Below are positions 42,874 to 52,255 of a DNA stretch of 64,000 nt, piece after piece. Position 1 is the first letter of the stretch, and each line of letters opens with the position of its first letter. The position numbers and the translations under genes are program-made. The stretch is taken from assembly GCA_944389535.1 (NCBI GenBank), contig CALXMS010000004.1, forward strand, positions 29,546 to 93,545. The letters are read 5' to 3'. This DNA is from an uncultured Alphaproteobacteria bacterium (lineage in GTDB: Bacteria; Pseudomonadota; Alphaproteobacteria; Rs-D84). A model generated the notes under the pieces. The model searched no databases. It was not told the DNA's origin and was given only the letters and a program-made list of their open reading frames with translations.

Positions 42874-43392
42874 TTAATAACGCCCTATGCAGCCAAGATA
42901 TGAATTACCCGTAGATTCCAGTACATTTATGAATTGCGCCTGACTTTTCCCTGTAAACAAAGCCAATATCGTTCCGGCATCAGTCGCCAACATGTCCGCC
43001 ACTGTGGCTATACCAGAATTCATTTTCTTAAAAAAACCGCTGGCAGGGTATATTTCCGCCGCCAACAGTTGATTTTTACCGTTTTTTGCAGTCTTAGAGG
43101 CTGATTTTTCCAGTTCTATGACCATCAATTGACATTCTGGTGATATTATCAGTTTATCGGTTACAATGGCCGTTCCACCTAATAACTCACCCCACCAACC
43201 GGTTGAACCACAAAATACGGGATAGTACAAAGTGGCATTTGGGTTACGTTCTAAAACCTCAACAACGTCAAGGTCGCCCGTTATTACATCTGGCATAACC
43301 CCTGTTTCACCATTTATAACTTTACGAGCCAGCTGATAATCAGCATCAGCTTTTGTTTTATGAGGCCAATAAAGAATCGGAAACTGCTTCAT
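42874..43392 (-). CDS. Hypothetical protein, 172 aa, behind a poly-C tract
   Basis: A soluble-looking protein with no signal peptide or membrane span. It starts MKQFPILYWPHKTKADADY and is dominated by alternating beta and alpha segments (LYYPVFCGSTGWWGELLGG, LLAAEIYPASGFFKKM). Family not recognised. Its promoter is an extended -10 (TGA-TATAAT, 43401-43409) nine bases before the ATG and without a Shine-Dalgarno sequence. A run of nine C on the coding strand (43430-43438) lies just upstream of where a -35 would be. It is an independent transcript between rpmE and the first VirB6-like gene. Confidence 0.7.
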   Translation of the reverse strand: MKQFPILYWPHKTKADADYQLARKVINGETGVMPDVITGDLDVVEVLERNPNATLYYPVFCGSTGWWGELLGGTAIVTDKLIISPECQLMVIELEKSASKTAKNGKNQLLAAEIYPASGFFKKMNSGIATVADMLATDAGTILALFTGKSQAQFINVLESTGNSYLGCIGRY

Positions 43393-43400
43393 TGCTATGA

Positions 43401-43409
43401 ATTATATCA
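43401..43409 (-). promoter_or_regulatory. Extended -10 promoter of the 42874 gene
   Basis: TGA followed by TATAAT (43406-43401) on the minus strand, nine bases before the ATG. Predicts a nearly leaderless mRNA. Confidence 0.6.
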
Positions 43410-43429
43410 GATTCGGAGAACACAAAAAA

Positions 43430-43438
43430 GGGGGGGGG
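43430..43438. repeat. Homopolymer tract, nine G (plus strand)
   Basis: Nine consecutive G directly after six A, in a region otherwise AT-rich. Tracts of this length are prone to slipped-strand length change. It lies upstream of the -10 box at 43401-43406. Confidence 0.85.
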
Positions 43439-43461
43439 CGTTAAATAAACCACTTGATTTT

Positions 43462-44751
43462 TTATTTTTTTAATGAGTTGTACCATTTTTTCAGGTTTTC
43501 CCATAATACATTTAAATTCTTTTTCGTGGTTTCGTAATATTTTTCTGGTATTTCTACGTTCGCAAATAGCGCTTTTACCAAAGTCGGTATCATCGTCATG
43601 AACATAGCGATGAATAATCCCATTAAAATAATCGTTATTATACTGTCATTTCGCATCAACAAACCGTCCATTAAAATGGTTGAATCATTTTGCGCCAAAG
43701 CCAAAGCAAGCCTATCTGCCCCCTCCCATTTACCGAATACCGCATTTAAGAACATTACAGAAAACGTAACGAAAACCCCAACCAAAGCTATCCCAGCGGT
43801 TGCTTTTACAACATCGTCTATCATCCGTTTAATGTTTCTTTTACCGTTTGGAAATATCGCCCACCCCTTAAACAACCATGACATCAGCATAAAAGGCAAC
43901 ATTACCAGATCCATTGACAGTTTTATAAAAACCTCTAAGAAATATAACGGGACCGGCAACAAAGCAAAGAAAAACAGCACTAATATTAATAAACCAGCAA
44001 AAAATATCGGAACATTCGGGAAAATCGGGATTTCCCATAAAAAATGATGCATATATTTTTCGTTAAACGCCATGTTTAACATGGTCCAACCAACAGTCAT
44101 TCCAAGACCAGTCATCTGATGAACGTTTGCAATTTCACATGTTAAATTATGCCTAAGTTTTGGAGAAAACGCCCCAGCATTTGCGGCATCGACACTGGCA
44201 ACGCTTGGGTCTGCTATTGCGGTCGCAACAACACATTTTGCGAACTCATCATTTCCAGCGACGACCCTATTTAAAGATAACCCCACGTTAAAAATAGGTT
44301 CTATCACAACATTAGTAATCAAACGAGGCAACGGTATTGCCAATAAAGCAGCAACCAAACCTAATTTTATAAATTTAGTACTAAAGTCACTTACAACAGA
44401 CCATGGTTCTTCTATTTTTGCGTTTATAAAACCAGAAAACAAATTCCACGCAAACCATAATGCCATTAAACCGATTGATAAAGGCAGTATTACAGATCCC
44501 AGCGCACCATAAACTCGCGGTAACAAACCTGACATAGTCGCCATTATATCTGCAAACATTTGGCACGACCAACAACTGCTAAAAAAATTTAATGCGTCCG
44601 CCATGTTTACTGGGGCAGCCGTTCTATAAATAGAAAACCCCGCAATCACACCGACCCCAGCTATTGCCCCAACGACAAACGGAACGGCTGCCCCAGCAGA
44701 AAAAGGCAGCATAGATAAAAAAACAATCCAAAACTTTTTTAACTTATTCAT
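43462..44751 (-). CDS. VirB6/TrbL-like type IV secretion channel protein (paralogue 1)
   Basis: The start at 44751 is set by TGG-TATACT (44759-44767) eight bases upstream; a longer frame runs through the promoter. The 429-aa product is a polytopic membrane protein with a signal-like N-terminus (MNKLKKFWIVFLSMLPFSAG), a CxxC (SCWSCQMFADIMATMSGLLPRVY begins near 60; only the first part is diagnostic), about seven spans and a long central periplasmic loop with two Cys. VirB6 proteins line the inner-membrane channel of type IV secretion systems. It is divergent from an operon of four related genes. Sequence identity is low, so the assignment rests on topology, the shared CxxC region and cluster context. 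Confidence 0.72.
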   Translation of the reverse strand: MNKLKKFWIVFLSMLPFSAGAAVPFVVGAIAGVGVIAGFSIYRTAAPVNMADALNFFSSCWSCQMFADIMATMSGLLPRVYGALGSVILPLSIGLMALWFAWNLFSGFINAKIEEPWSVVSDFSTKFIKLGLVAALLAIPLPRLITNVVIEPIFNVGLSLNRVVAGNDEFAKCVVATAIADPSVASVDAANAGAFSPKLRHNLTCEIANVHQMTGLGMTVGWTMLNMAFNEKYMHHFLWEIPIFPNVPIFFAGLLILVLFFFALLPVPLYFLEVFIKLSMDLVMLPFMLMSWLFKGWAIFPNGKRNIKRMIDDVVKATAGIALVGVFVTFSVMFLNAVFGKWEGADRLALALAQNDSTILMDGLLMRNDSIITIILMGLFIAMFMTMIPTLVKALFANVEIPEKYYETTKKNLNVLWENLKKWYNSLKK

Positions 44752-44758
44752 CGTTTTA

Positions 44759-44767
44759 AGTATACCA
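44759..44767 (-). promoter_or_regulatory. Promoter of VirB6-like paralogue 1 (leaderless)
   Basis: TGG followed by TATACT (44764-44759) on the minus strand, eight bases before the ATG at 44751. Confidence 0.6.
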
Positions 44768-44783
44768 TATTTTGCCGTAAATG

Positions 44784-44792
44784 TGATATAAT
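44784..44792 (+). promoter_or_regulatory. Promoter of the VirB6-like operon
   Basis: TGA followed by TATAAT (44787-44792), then a leader of about 18 bases with AGAGAGA before the ATG at 44819. It is arranged back-to-back with the promoter at 44759-44767, so both transcripts could be co-regulated. Confidence 0.6.
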
Positions 44793-44818
44793 TGAAAAGA
44801 TAAAAAATATTAGAGAGA

Positions 44819-46114
44819 ATGATTTTATTCAAAAAAAGTTTTTACTCGCTATTGTTGCGCACGTTAACGCTTGCGTTTTGTGCATGTTGTTTGTTCGTAC
44901 CGTCAATTGCAAATGCGGCAGAAAACAACATAGTAGACGCACTGAACTTAGCCCCAATTATTCCTATCGTTTTAGATTCATTAATGGCGATTGCAACCGG
45001 TGGGTATGATTTTTTTGTCGGCGGTGGTACAGGTATAATTTATATACTGGTATGGGGCTTTCTTGCTGTTTCTTTGTCACTGTACTTACTTAAAATGTAT
45101 TTTCCGAAAACATGGGTATCTTTTTTCGGTTTCTCGGGTGGTGGCGAAATGTCCGATGGCGTTGAAGGAATGACCATAGCAAACAATATGCTAAAACCCT
45201 GTATCAGAGCCATAATTGCCGTGACGGTTTTATTACAACTTAAACCTGTATATCTAACAGAATGGTTAATAAATCCTTTTTTACAGTTTGGTTCTTTGTA
45301 TACCCACAGCATAACAGAAACGATAAATGAAACGGGTGTTAACGCCCCAAAAATAGAATGTCCACCATCTGTAATAGAACAAGGTTGGATAACTCAAGAA
45401 AGTTGCGAATTTTTAGTTCAACCAGTATCCGACATATCACACGCGAATAATCAGATCATCAAAAGAGGTTTTGATTTCATAAACCAAGGTTTACGTGGTC
45501 TATTAACTCTAATTCCCCATGGCGGAGAAAACTTTTTAAATATAATCACGGGAATATTATTAATTTTCACTTTTGTTGCCAGCAATTTATTTATGGCATT
45601 ATTAATAATACAGGCAATATTTAATTTTGGCATGGCGTTGGTACTTTACCCCTTTCAAGTATTAACATATGTCGTAAAACCAAGTGATAAATGGATGGAC
45701 GTATGGCCCGCATTCGGCGGGATAACGAAAGCTTTACAAAAAATAGTAATCACTATGATTGCGTGCGCTTTCATATTATGCGTAAATCTTGCCGTAATCA
45801 AATCTTTGTTCCAATGGAGCTCTTCTGTATTTGTCGTCGCGGCTGGCGGCAGCGCGTCATCAAACGTACCAACAGCTATAAACGCCGGCATTGGCTTTGG
45901 TCAGCATTCTATCTTGTGGTTGTCATCGATTTTAACATTCTATTTAATGTTCCGTATATTTGAATTAACACGTGAACAACTGAACGCATACGTAGGCGAA
46001 GGTATGGATAAGCTATACAATCAAGTCAAAGGTGATTCAAAAACTATTATGAATAGAGCAAAAAGTATAGGATCTGCAATCAGTAACGTAATCGGTTGGA
46101 AGAAAAAGAAATGA
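44819..46114 (+). CDS. VirB6/TrbL-like type IV secretion channel protein (paralogue 2)
   Basis: A 431-aa polytopic membrane protein, first of a four-gene operon. It has a signal-like N-terminus (LTLAFCACCLFVPSIANA), a glycine-rich first span after GGYDFFVGGGTGIIY, a periplasmic loop with two Cys (IECPPSVIEQGWITQESCEF) and four to five further spans, then a basic cytoplasmic tail ending IGWKKKK. This one lacks the N-terminal CxxC of paralogues 1, 3 and 4. AGAGAGA precedes the ATG. Its stop overlaps the next start (ATGA). Confidence 0.72.
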   Translation: MILFKKSFYSLLLRTLTLAFCACCLFVPSIANAAENNIVDALNLAPIIPIVLDSLMAIATGGYDFFVGGGTGIIYILVWGFLAVSLSLYLLKMYFPKTWVSFFGFSGGGEMSDGVEGMTIANNMLKPCIRAIIAVTVLLQLKPVYLTEWLINPFLQFGSLYTHSITETINETGVNAPKIECPPSVIEQGWITQESCEFLVQPVSDISHANNQIIKRGFDFINQGLRGLLTLIPHGGENFLNIITGILLIFTFVASNLFMALLIIQAIFNFGMALVLYPFQVLTYVVKPSDKWMDVWPAFGGITKALQKIVITMIACAFILCVNLAVIKSLFQWSSSVFVVAAGGSASSNVPTAINAGIGFGQHSILWLSSILTFYLMFRIFELTREQLNAYVGEGMDKLYNQVKGDSKTIMNRAKSIGSAISNVIGWKKKK

Positions 46115-47328
46115 ACGAAGTTATAAATTCTTTTATTGATACCACCGTACAGTGCTATGGCTGTGCCGTGTTTGATCGTTTATTTCAGATTGTATCCAAT
46201 ACGGCGGCCGCCGTTTATACTAAACTTGCCATATTCTGCGTGGTTATATTCTGTGTTTTATTTGCGTTTTATGTCATAAATGCGGTATGGAAAAACTTAA
46301 AAGAAGATGTTCCAGATCCATTTTACCAGAAATCTATAAAACCTTTATTCATAAATTCAATCGTAGCATTGGCTTTTTTAAGCATGGGCGTAGCGTTACC
46401 AAGATTTATAACCAGTATAACTTTTGAACCAGTGGCGGACGTAACATTAATCTATACGCAAAGTATGTTACGTATAGATGATGAAACAGTTAATGAACAA
46501 GTAACATATCAACCGACTGAAATGTCTGACGATGGTTTTTATCGTCCGCAATTACGCGATAAAATAATAATGTTAATGAAAACGACAATTACGCAGTTTC
46601 AATCTTATATGAAGCTTGGTATTGCGGTTATGGATAAGGCGTTTTCATTAAAAGCGTTGTTGGGTATAGGCTCTTTAATAAAACACATAATTTTATTCTT
46701 CATAGGTGCATACTTATTTTATGGTTTCTTCAAATTTTTCGTAAGATTCTGTTTTTATTTTGCCGACATAATTGTTGCAATGACTTTCTTTGCTTTCTTT
46801 TTCCCGCTATCTTTAATATTAGTTGCGTTTAAGGGAGGAAGCGCACCGTCATGGATGTCTTCTCTTGGTAAAAACGTTGGTACACAACAGTTTAAAAAGT
46901 TAATAAACTCTATAATTGCGCTTGCCTCTGCAGTGATAACCTACATTATTATAATGGTAATAATTGCAAAGTTCTTTTCTGCACCGGGGCAAAGCACCGC
47001 AGAAATTATAGAACTTATAACCACAGGGCAAATATTTGCCGGTGATTTATCTGGTGATAACCTTGCGGCTATGACACTTGGTGGGTGCATAATTCTTGTT
47101 TATGTGTTAAACTTTATATACGATCAAATCCCGCAAGTAACTTCTATGATATTAGATTCATTCGGCGTATCGGAAGAAAATAGATTAAGCGAAACGTTGG
47201 CTGACGACGCGATGAAGCTGACGACGAACATAATAAACTCTGCGAAAAATATAGGTAAAAATATTTTAAGCGGCGGGGAAGGACAAAAAAACAAAGAAGG
47301 CGAAAACCAAACGCAAAATAAAAAATGA
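46111..47328 (+). CDS. VirB6/TrbL-like type IV secretion channel protein (paralogue 3)
   Basis: The ATG at 46111 overlaps the previous stop by four bases (ATGA). The 405-aa product has an N-terminal CYGCAVFDRLF (about 14-24), the shared CxxC motif, followed by a span, the amphipathic VWKNLKEDVPDPFYQKSIK, and about six more spans. The central ITSITFEPVADVTLIY matches TNVVIEPIFNVGLSL in paralogue 1 by position. The C-terminal tail is polar (GGEGQKNKEGENQTQNKK). Its stop overlaps the next start. Confidence 0.72.
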   Translation: MNEVINSFIDTTVQCYGCAVFDRLFQIVSNTAAAVYTKLAIFCVVIFCVLFAFYVINAVWKNLKEDVPDPFYQKSIKPLFINSIVALAFLSMGVALPRFITSITFEPVADVTLIYTQSMLRIDDETVNEQVTYQPTEMSDDGFYRPQLRDKIIMLMKTTITQFQSYMKLGIAVMDKAFSLKALLGIGSLIKHIILFFIGAYLFYGFFKFFVRFCFYFADIIVAMTFFAFFFPLSLILVAFKGGSAPSWMSSLGKNVGTQQFKKLINSIIALASAVITYIIIMVIIAKFFSAPGQSTAEIIELITTGQIFAGDLSGDNLAAMTLGGCIILVYVLNFIYDQIPQVTSMILDSFGVSEENRLSETLADDAMKLTTNIINSAKNIGKNILSGGEGQKNKEGENQTQNKK

Positions 47329-48761
47329 AATCAAAATTAATCATGATTGCCATAAAATTTATTATGGGCGCAATTGCGTTAGGTATTGGTATATGGTATT
47401 TATCGTCATCTATTGGTGGTGCCGCTATAACTTATACAAGTCTTGATGGTTTTATGGGGGCCATTGGCGTCAACGACGGCAACATCGCATCTGCGAACGG
47501 CTGCTTTTTATGCGGGTATATTGAACAATTATTTGCAGTAATTGGTAATGCTGCAGAAATGTTCTGGACAGCGATGGTCGATAACATTTGGATATTAATG
47601 GCCGTTGGCTTTGGGGTCTTTTTACTGGTTTACACCACGCAGTATATTTTAGACGCCGCAAAAAAAACAGCGACTTTAGACGAAAGCGAAAAGAAATTAG
47701 AGTTAAAAGCATGGTTTGATAAAGTATGGCGTCAGGGGGCTCGTGTATTAATCGTAGGCGCATTAATGGGGGCTCTTGGCATTGGCGGAACCACCGCATT
47801 AAAAACAGTATCAAACATAACCATTACGCCGGTATTATTCGTTGGCGCAGAATTATCAATGGCTGCAACGGGTGTATCTGACGCCGCACAATGTGGGGCA
47901 TTATCTACCACTAATGAAAACAGTGATATTCTGAACCCAATTTTACAACCATTTATGTGTGTAATGGGTAATATAAACAGCGTAATGCTTGCCGGTGCAG
48001 CAGGTGGTTTTTCTTTGATGAATTATGCATGGTTAGGTCTGGGTGGTGGCGCTTTTACTTGGATTGCGGGCCTGGCACTAGTTTTAATGTTTCTTATCAT
48101 AGGTTTTGATTTAGTATTTCAAATTCTTTCTGTTGTATTCAAATTAGTGTTTTTAATAATATTTTTACCTTTGTTACTGGCAGCAGCCGCATTTGAACAA
48201 ACCTGGTCATTAGCCAGCGGCGTTGTAAAAAATGCTATAAATATGCTGGTAAACTCTGCAATAAAAATAGTAGGTATTACGTTAAAGGTCATAATTATTT
48301 ATGCAATAGTTGCATATTCAGCAGATTCTTATTTTCCTGGTCCACGAGACGGGTACAGCGCGATCTTACCACCGCTGCTTGGACAGCAGATTGAAAACCC
48401 AGACGCTAAGACAATGTCTGTTATGAACGTCTTTTCTACATGCGAGAAGGTTGCCACAGTGGACGGTGAAATAGATTCAGATAAATTTAAATCTTGTTTT
48501 ACCGCGCAACGAGCCCAAGTAGAAAATCAATATCCTGGTGCTTTTGACTTTATGAAAGACGGTTGGGACTTTTTGTTGATGATGTTCTTAATATACTTCT
48601 TATATTTTTATGCGATTAAACCTAAGGTTGACAGCTTAATAACAGCAGAAGGGAAAGAACAATTTGACTTCGGCACGTGGGCAAAAGATTTAGGAAAAAC
48701 AATATGGAATAGTCCAAAGCAAATATTTGAAAAGGTGTCAAAAGCACTTGGTAAACAATGA
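47325..48761 (+). CDS. VirB6/TrbL-like type IV secretion channel protein (paralogue 4)
   Basis: The start overlaps the previous stop (ATGA). The 478-aa product, the longest of the set, has an N-terminal span, CFLCGYIEQLFAVIGNAAE (CxxC near 65), the ITITPVLFVGAELSM segment equivalent to paralogues 1 and 3, and the hydrophobic FLIIFLPLLLAAAAFEQTW, a match to the conserved VirB6/TrbL region before the last spans. A Cys-containing periplasmic loop follows (VFSTCEKVATVDGE). The tail is basic. Confidence 0.75.
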   Translation: MKSKLIMIAIKFIMGAIALGIGIWYLSSSIGGAAITYTSLDGFMGAIGVNDGNIASANGCFLCGYIEQLFAVIGNAAEMFWTAMVDNIWILMAVGFGVFLLVYTTQYILDAAKKTATLDESEKKLELKAWFDKVWRQGARVLIVGALMGALGIGGTTALKTVSNITITPVLFVGAELSMAATGVSDAAQCGALSTTNENSDILNPILQPFMCVMGNINSVMLAGAAGGFSLMNYAWLGLGGGAFTWIAGLALVLMFLIIGFDLVFQILSVVFKLVFLIIFLPLLLAAAAFEQTWSLASGVVKNAINMLVNSAIKIVGITLKVIIIYAIVAYSADSYFPGPRDGYSAILPPLLGQQIENPDAKTMSVMNVFSTCEKVATVDGEIDSDKFKSCFTAQRAQVENQYPGAFDFMKDGWDFLLMMFLIYFLYFYAIKPKVDSLITAEGKEQFDFGTWAKDLGKTIWNSPKQIFEKVSKALGKQ

Positions 48762-50059
48762 TTAAGGCATTAAAAAAATTTTTTACTAAGATACTAACCG
48801 CAACGATTGCCGGTCTGCTTATCATGTCTTCTCCAACAAGCGCTACAACAAACGTTCCTTTTACTGAGGTTGGTGATTATGGTGATTGGTTGACACCTGA
48901 TAACTTAGAAGAATTCAATCTTAGCATTGGTTCTGACATGACAGAATTTCAAGAACCTTTTCAACAAAATCAACTTGTACCGGATTACGTTCCGATTGAA
49001 GCAAAAGTTGGTCTTGCCATGATGAACGGACTATCCATGGTTGCAGAAGTCCTAGATTCTTCGCTTGTACGATTTGCCATTATATTTATGGTTCTTGCGT
49101 ATATATTATGGATAATGTTTGAAACCTATAACATGATGACCAAAGGTTCCAGCGCAATGGAACTTGGCGTAAACATAGTAAAGAAAGGTGCAGTGGTTGC
49201 AATTTGGTCCATTATATTGGTACAAGGTCCCGCACAAGTATTTATGTGGATTATGGGGCCAATAATTAGCATAGCAACTTATATGTCTGATTTAATATTA
49301 AATGCCGTAACAAATACCATCGGTGTGGATTTACCAGACACCTGCACTGCAATTCGTGACTACGCCGCATCAAACGCATCAAGTAATATGATAATAGACG
49401 CAACAGCCGCCGCTGATATGCTTTGCGTTCCCACACGTTTATCAGGATTTTTTACAACGGCCGTCGCGGTTGGTTGGAAATGGCTAATTGCCGGCATTGG
49501 TACCAGCGCATTTACTATGTTAGTTGGCGCCATATTTATTGTTCTGTTCGTATACAATGCTTTTAAATTTACGCTTATGGGTTTCGGTGTCATAATGGAT
49601 TTGTTTTTAGCCGTAATCATGCTGCCATTTACGGCCATTGCAGAAACAATAAAACAAACTTCTTATAAGGGAATTGCAGGGGACATTTTTAACGGTTTCT
49701 TGGGGCTATTCAAACCAGAATCATTGTCCAGACAGATTCAACGTTTTATAGACGCAGCAATTTATTTTGTATCATTGTCCATTGTAATTGCGTTATGCGC
49801 AGCGTTATTATCGGGAACCATCAATATAAATATGTCTACGGACATACCAACACTAGAAAACACCGGATTTATAGTTACTTTGCTAACTGGTTTATTGGTT
49901 GCCTACCTAGCTAATATTACTGATAAAACAGCAGCAGATTTAGGAGGTAAAATCAATGACAGTTTCAGCAAACAAGTTAGCGGCGACATTAAAACCTTAT
50001 GGGATAAGGTATACGGACAAGGTAAAGACATAATAAAAAGGATTCGTGAAAAGAAATAA
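48758..50059 (+). CDS. VirB6/TrbL-like type IV secretion channel protein (paralogue 5)
   Basis: The last gene of the operon (ATGA overlap with the previous one). The 433-aa precursor has a signal peptide ending near SPTSA, an acidic periplasmic N-terminal region, then six to seven spans including FGVIMDLFLAVIMLPFTAIAE, the TrbL-like loop, and ends in a basic helix (GKDIIKRIREKK). It lacks the CxxC; a Cys pair lies in the loop near residues 190 and 222. A strong terminator follows. Five such paralogues match the number of rvhB6 genes in Rickettsia, though these are shorter. Confidence 0.72.
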   Translation: MIKALKKFFTKILTATIAGLLIMSSPTSATTNVPFTEVGDYGDWLTPDNLEEFNLSIGSDMTEFQEPFQQNQLVPDYVPIEAKVGLAMMNGLSMVAEVLDSSLVRFAIIFMVLAYILWIMFETYNMMTKGSSAMELGVNIVKKGAVVAIWSIILVQGPAQVFMWIMGPIISIATYMSDLILNAVTNTIGVDLPDTCTAIRDYAASNASSNMIIDATAAADMLCVPTRLSGFFTTAVAVGWKWLIAGIGTSAFTMLVGAIFIVLFVYNAFKFTLMGFGVIMDLFLAVIMLPFTAIAETIKQTSYKGIAGDIFNGFLGLFKPESLSRQIQRFIDAAIYFVSLSIVIALCAALLSGTININMSTDIPTLENTGFIVTLLTGLLVAYLANITDKTAADLGGKINDSFSKQVSGDIKTLWDKVYGQGKDIIKRIREKK

Positions 50060-50085
50060 AAAATCCGCAAAACGCGGATTTTTTA
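50058..50085. terminator. Bidirectional terminator, VirB6 operon / uvrD
   Basis: 8-bp stem AAATCCGC (50061-50068) / GCGGATTT (50074-50081), AAAAC loop, A and T runs on both flanks. Confidence 0.9.
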
Positions 50086-52188
50086 ATCAATAAACTTAAC
50101 ATACTGATAAGCGACTTTTTTTATTCCGCGTGATTTAAAAGCCACTGTTAAAATACCATCGTTTTCTTCTATAACAACCCCGCGTCCCATTTCTTCATGC
50201 TCTACCAATCTGCCGACAGCGGAAGTTTTCTTTATCTTTTCACGATTTACTTTCGGTTTGCTTTCATAAGACGTCGGTATACCGCGATATGCATATTGAT
50301 ATGAATTTGGGGTTCCCCCTTGAAAATCAAGAAAACTATTATCCATTTCAGTAATAAATCTACTTGGTGAATTATATTGACGTTTTCCAAAAACCATGCG
50401 TGACATAGTATTTATTATTATTACTCGCCTACGTGCACGAGTAATTGCCACATATGCCAACCTACGTTCTTCTTCTATACCGCCAGACTGAACCGCCATA
50501 TCGTTCGGGAAAATACCTTCTTCCCATGCTGGTAAGAAAACGGTATCAAATTCTAAACCTTTCGCAGCGTGAATTGTCATTATATTCACTACGTCATGTA
50601 AAGAATCTAACCTATCTTGTACGTCATCATCAGTCATCATCAATGCAGCGTGTTCTAAAAATTCTGGTAAAGAATCGTATTTAGATATTACATTAGTAAT
50701 TAATTCGCGTATATTATCCAATCTGTCAGACGCATTAACATCACTAGAATCTCGCCACATTTGAATATACCCTGCGGAATCCAATAATTTTTGAGCCACA
50801 TCAGCAGGCGGTAAAACGGACCAATCAAAATCAAACGCATTTAAAAAAGCATCTGCCGCAATTCGCTGCTTACCCGACAAAGGAACTTTACGTAACCCCT
50901 CCATCAATGTACTACCAGCAGCACGCGCTTTTGCAATCGTAGACGGTCCTATATGACGGCTAGGCTTTCCAACGATACGTATAAACGATATATCATCAAA
51001 TGGGTATACAAGCAAACGCAAATACGCAATTGCATCGCGAATTTCTGCCCGATCATAGAACTTAGTGGCACCGACTAACCTATATGGTATACCGCGCGAC
51101 GTAAATTCTTCTTCAAATAGACGAGATAAACTGGCTGCGCGTATTAACACAGCATAAATAGAATACGATTCTTTTTCGCCTTTACGCATAATGGTATCTG
51201 CGATCAATCTAGCCTCATCAAAATCACTTGGAACGGTTAAAACATATACCGGTTCACCAGCTATTACGTCAGGCAAAGAATGTAAATCTTTACCAAGCCT
51301 TCCCGCATTATGATGTATTAAAGAATTTGCCGCCCCAAGAATATTTGGCGTACTACGATAATTTGTTTCTAACCGTATTATTTGAGCACTGGGGAAGTTT
51401 TTTTCAAAATTCAAAATATTTTTTATTTCAGCACCACGCCAAGAATAAATAGATTGGTCATCATCACCAACGCAACATATATTAGGGTTATCATTATTCG
51501 CAGTCAACTTTTGTAAAAATTGCATCTGCGCGGCATTAGTATCTTGAAATTCATCTACCAATATATACTTGAATTGATCCTGATATCTTGCCAAGACATC
51601 TGGCATAGACTCAAACAACTCTAAAACCTTTAATATGATGTCACCGAAATCAACCGCACCAAGCCGGGATAATTCCGTATTATACGCATCTAATATTTTT
51701 TTTGCTGTAACTGATGTCTGTTCTTCACCGTGCAATCCTTTATCTTTAATTGCAGAAATACGTTCTATCCAATCACCTGGGTTAAAATCTTTTATATCTA
51801 AACCTATATCAGATAAAACGTGCTTTAAAACTGTTTTCTGTTCGTCTTCGCCATATATCAAGAAATCTTTACGCAGTCCGACCGCAGCAGAGTTTGCCCG
51901 CAAGATTCGCAAGCATATAGAATGAAAAGTGCCGCACCATATATCAGCCACATACCAACCTTCACCATCCGAAAATGAAGCAAGACGATTTTTCATTTCA
52001 TTTGCGGCTTTATTAGTAAACGTAAGCGCTAAAACCTGCCACGGCAAAGCCAAAGAATTATGCAGAATATAAGCAACACGCGTAGTCAACACGCGCGTTT
52101 TTCCTGTTCCCGCCCCAGACAGCACCAGTAACGGTCCTTCTGTTGTTTCAACGGCTAATTTTTGTTCTGGGTTAAGATTTTCTAGCAT
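50083..52188 (-). CDS. uvrD: UvrD/PcrA-type DNA helicase
   Basis: A superfamily 1A 3'-5' helicase for nucleotide-excision and mismatch repair. The start at 52188 follows GGTGA; a longer frame from 52215 runs through a TATAAT. The 701-aa protein has the Q motif LNPEQKLAVE, Walker A SGAGTGKTR (about 27-35), Walker B LVDEFQDTN, motif III DDDQSIYSWRGAE, motif IV ETNYRST, MTIHAAKGLEFDTVFLP and VAITRARRR. The C-terminal Tudor-like tail is present (VVIEENDGILTVAFKSRGIKK). It is divergent from dnaQ. Confidence 0.96.
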   Translation of the reverse strand: MLENLNPEQKLAVETTEGPLLVLSGAGTGKTRVLTTRVAYILHNSLALPWQVLALTFTNKAANEMKNRLASFSDGEGWYVADIWCGTFHSICLRILRANSAAVGLRKDFLIYGEDEQKTVLKHVLSDIGLDIKDFNPGDWIERISAIKDKGLHGEEQTSVTAKKILDAYNTELSRLGAVDFGDIILKVLELFESMPDVLARYQDQFKYILVDEFQDTNAAQMQFLQKLTANNDNPNICCVGDDDQSIYSWRGAEIKNILNFEKNFPSAQIIRLETNYRSTPNILGAANSLIHHNAGRLGKDLHSLPDVIAGEPVYVLTVPSDFDEARLIADTIMRKGEKESYSIYAVLIRAASLSRLFEEEFTSRGIPYRLVGATKFYDRAEIRDAIAYLRLLVYPFDDISFIRIVGKPSRHIGPSTIAKARAAGSTLMEGLRKVPLSGKQRIAADAFLNAFDFDWSVLPPADVAQKLLDSAGYIQMWRDSSDVNASDRLDNIRELITNVISKYDSLPEFLEHAALMMTDDDVQDRLDSLHDVVNIMTIHAAKGLEFDTVFLPAWEEGIFPNDMAVQSGGIEEERRLAYVAITRARRRVIIINTMSRMVFGKRQYNSPSRFITEMDNSFLDFQGGTPNSYQYAYRGIPTSYESKPKVNREKIKKTSAVGRLVEHEEMGRGVVIEENDGILTVAFKSRGIKKVAYQYVKFID

Positions 52189-52255
52189 TAAATTCACCAA
52201 ACCATTATAATACACAAAACGAACTTATCAAAAATATATTTTACGAGGAAGGGAA

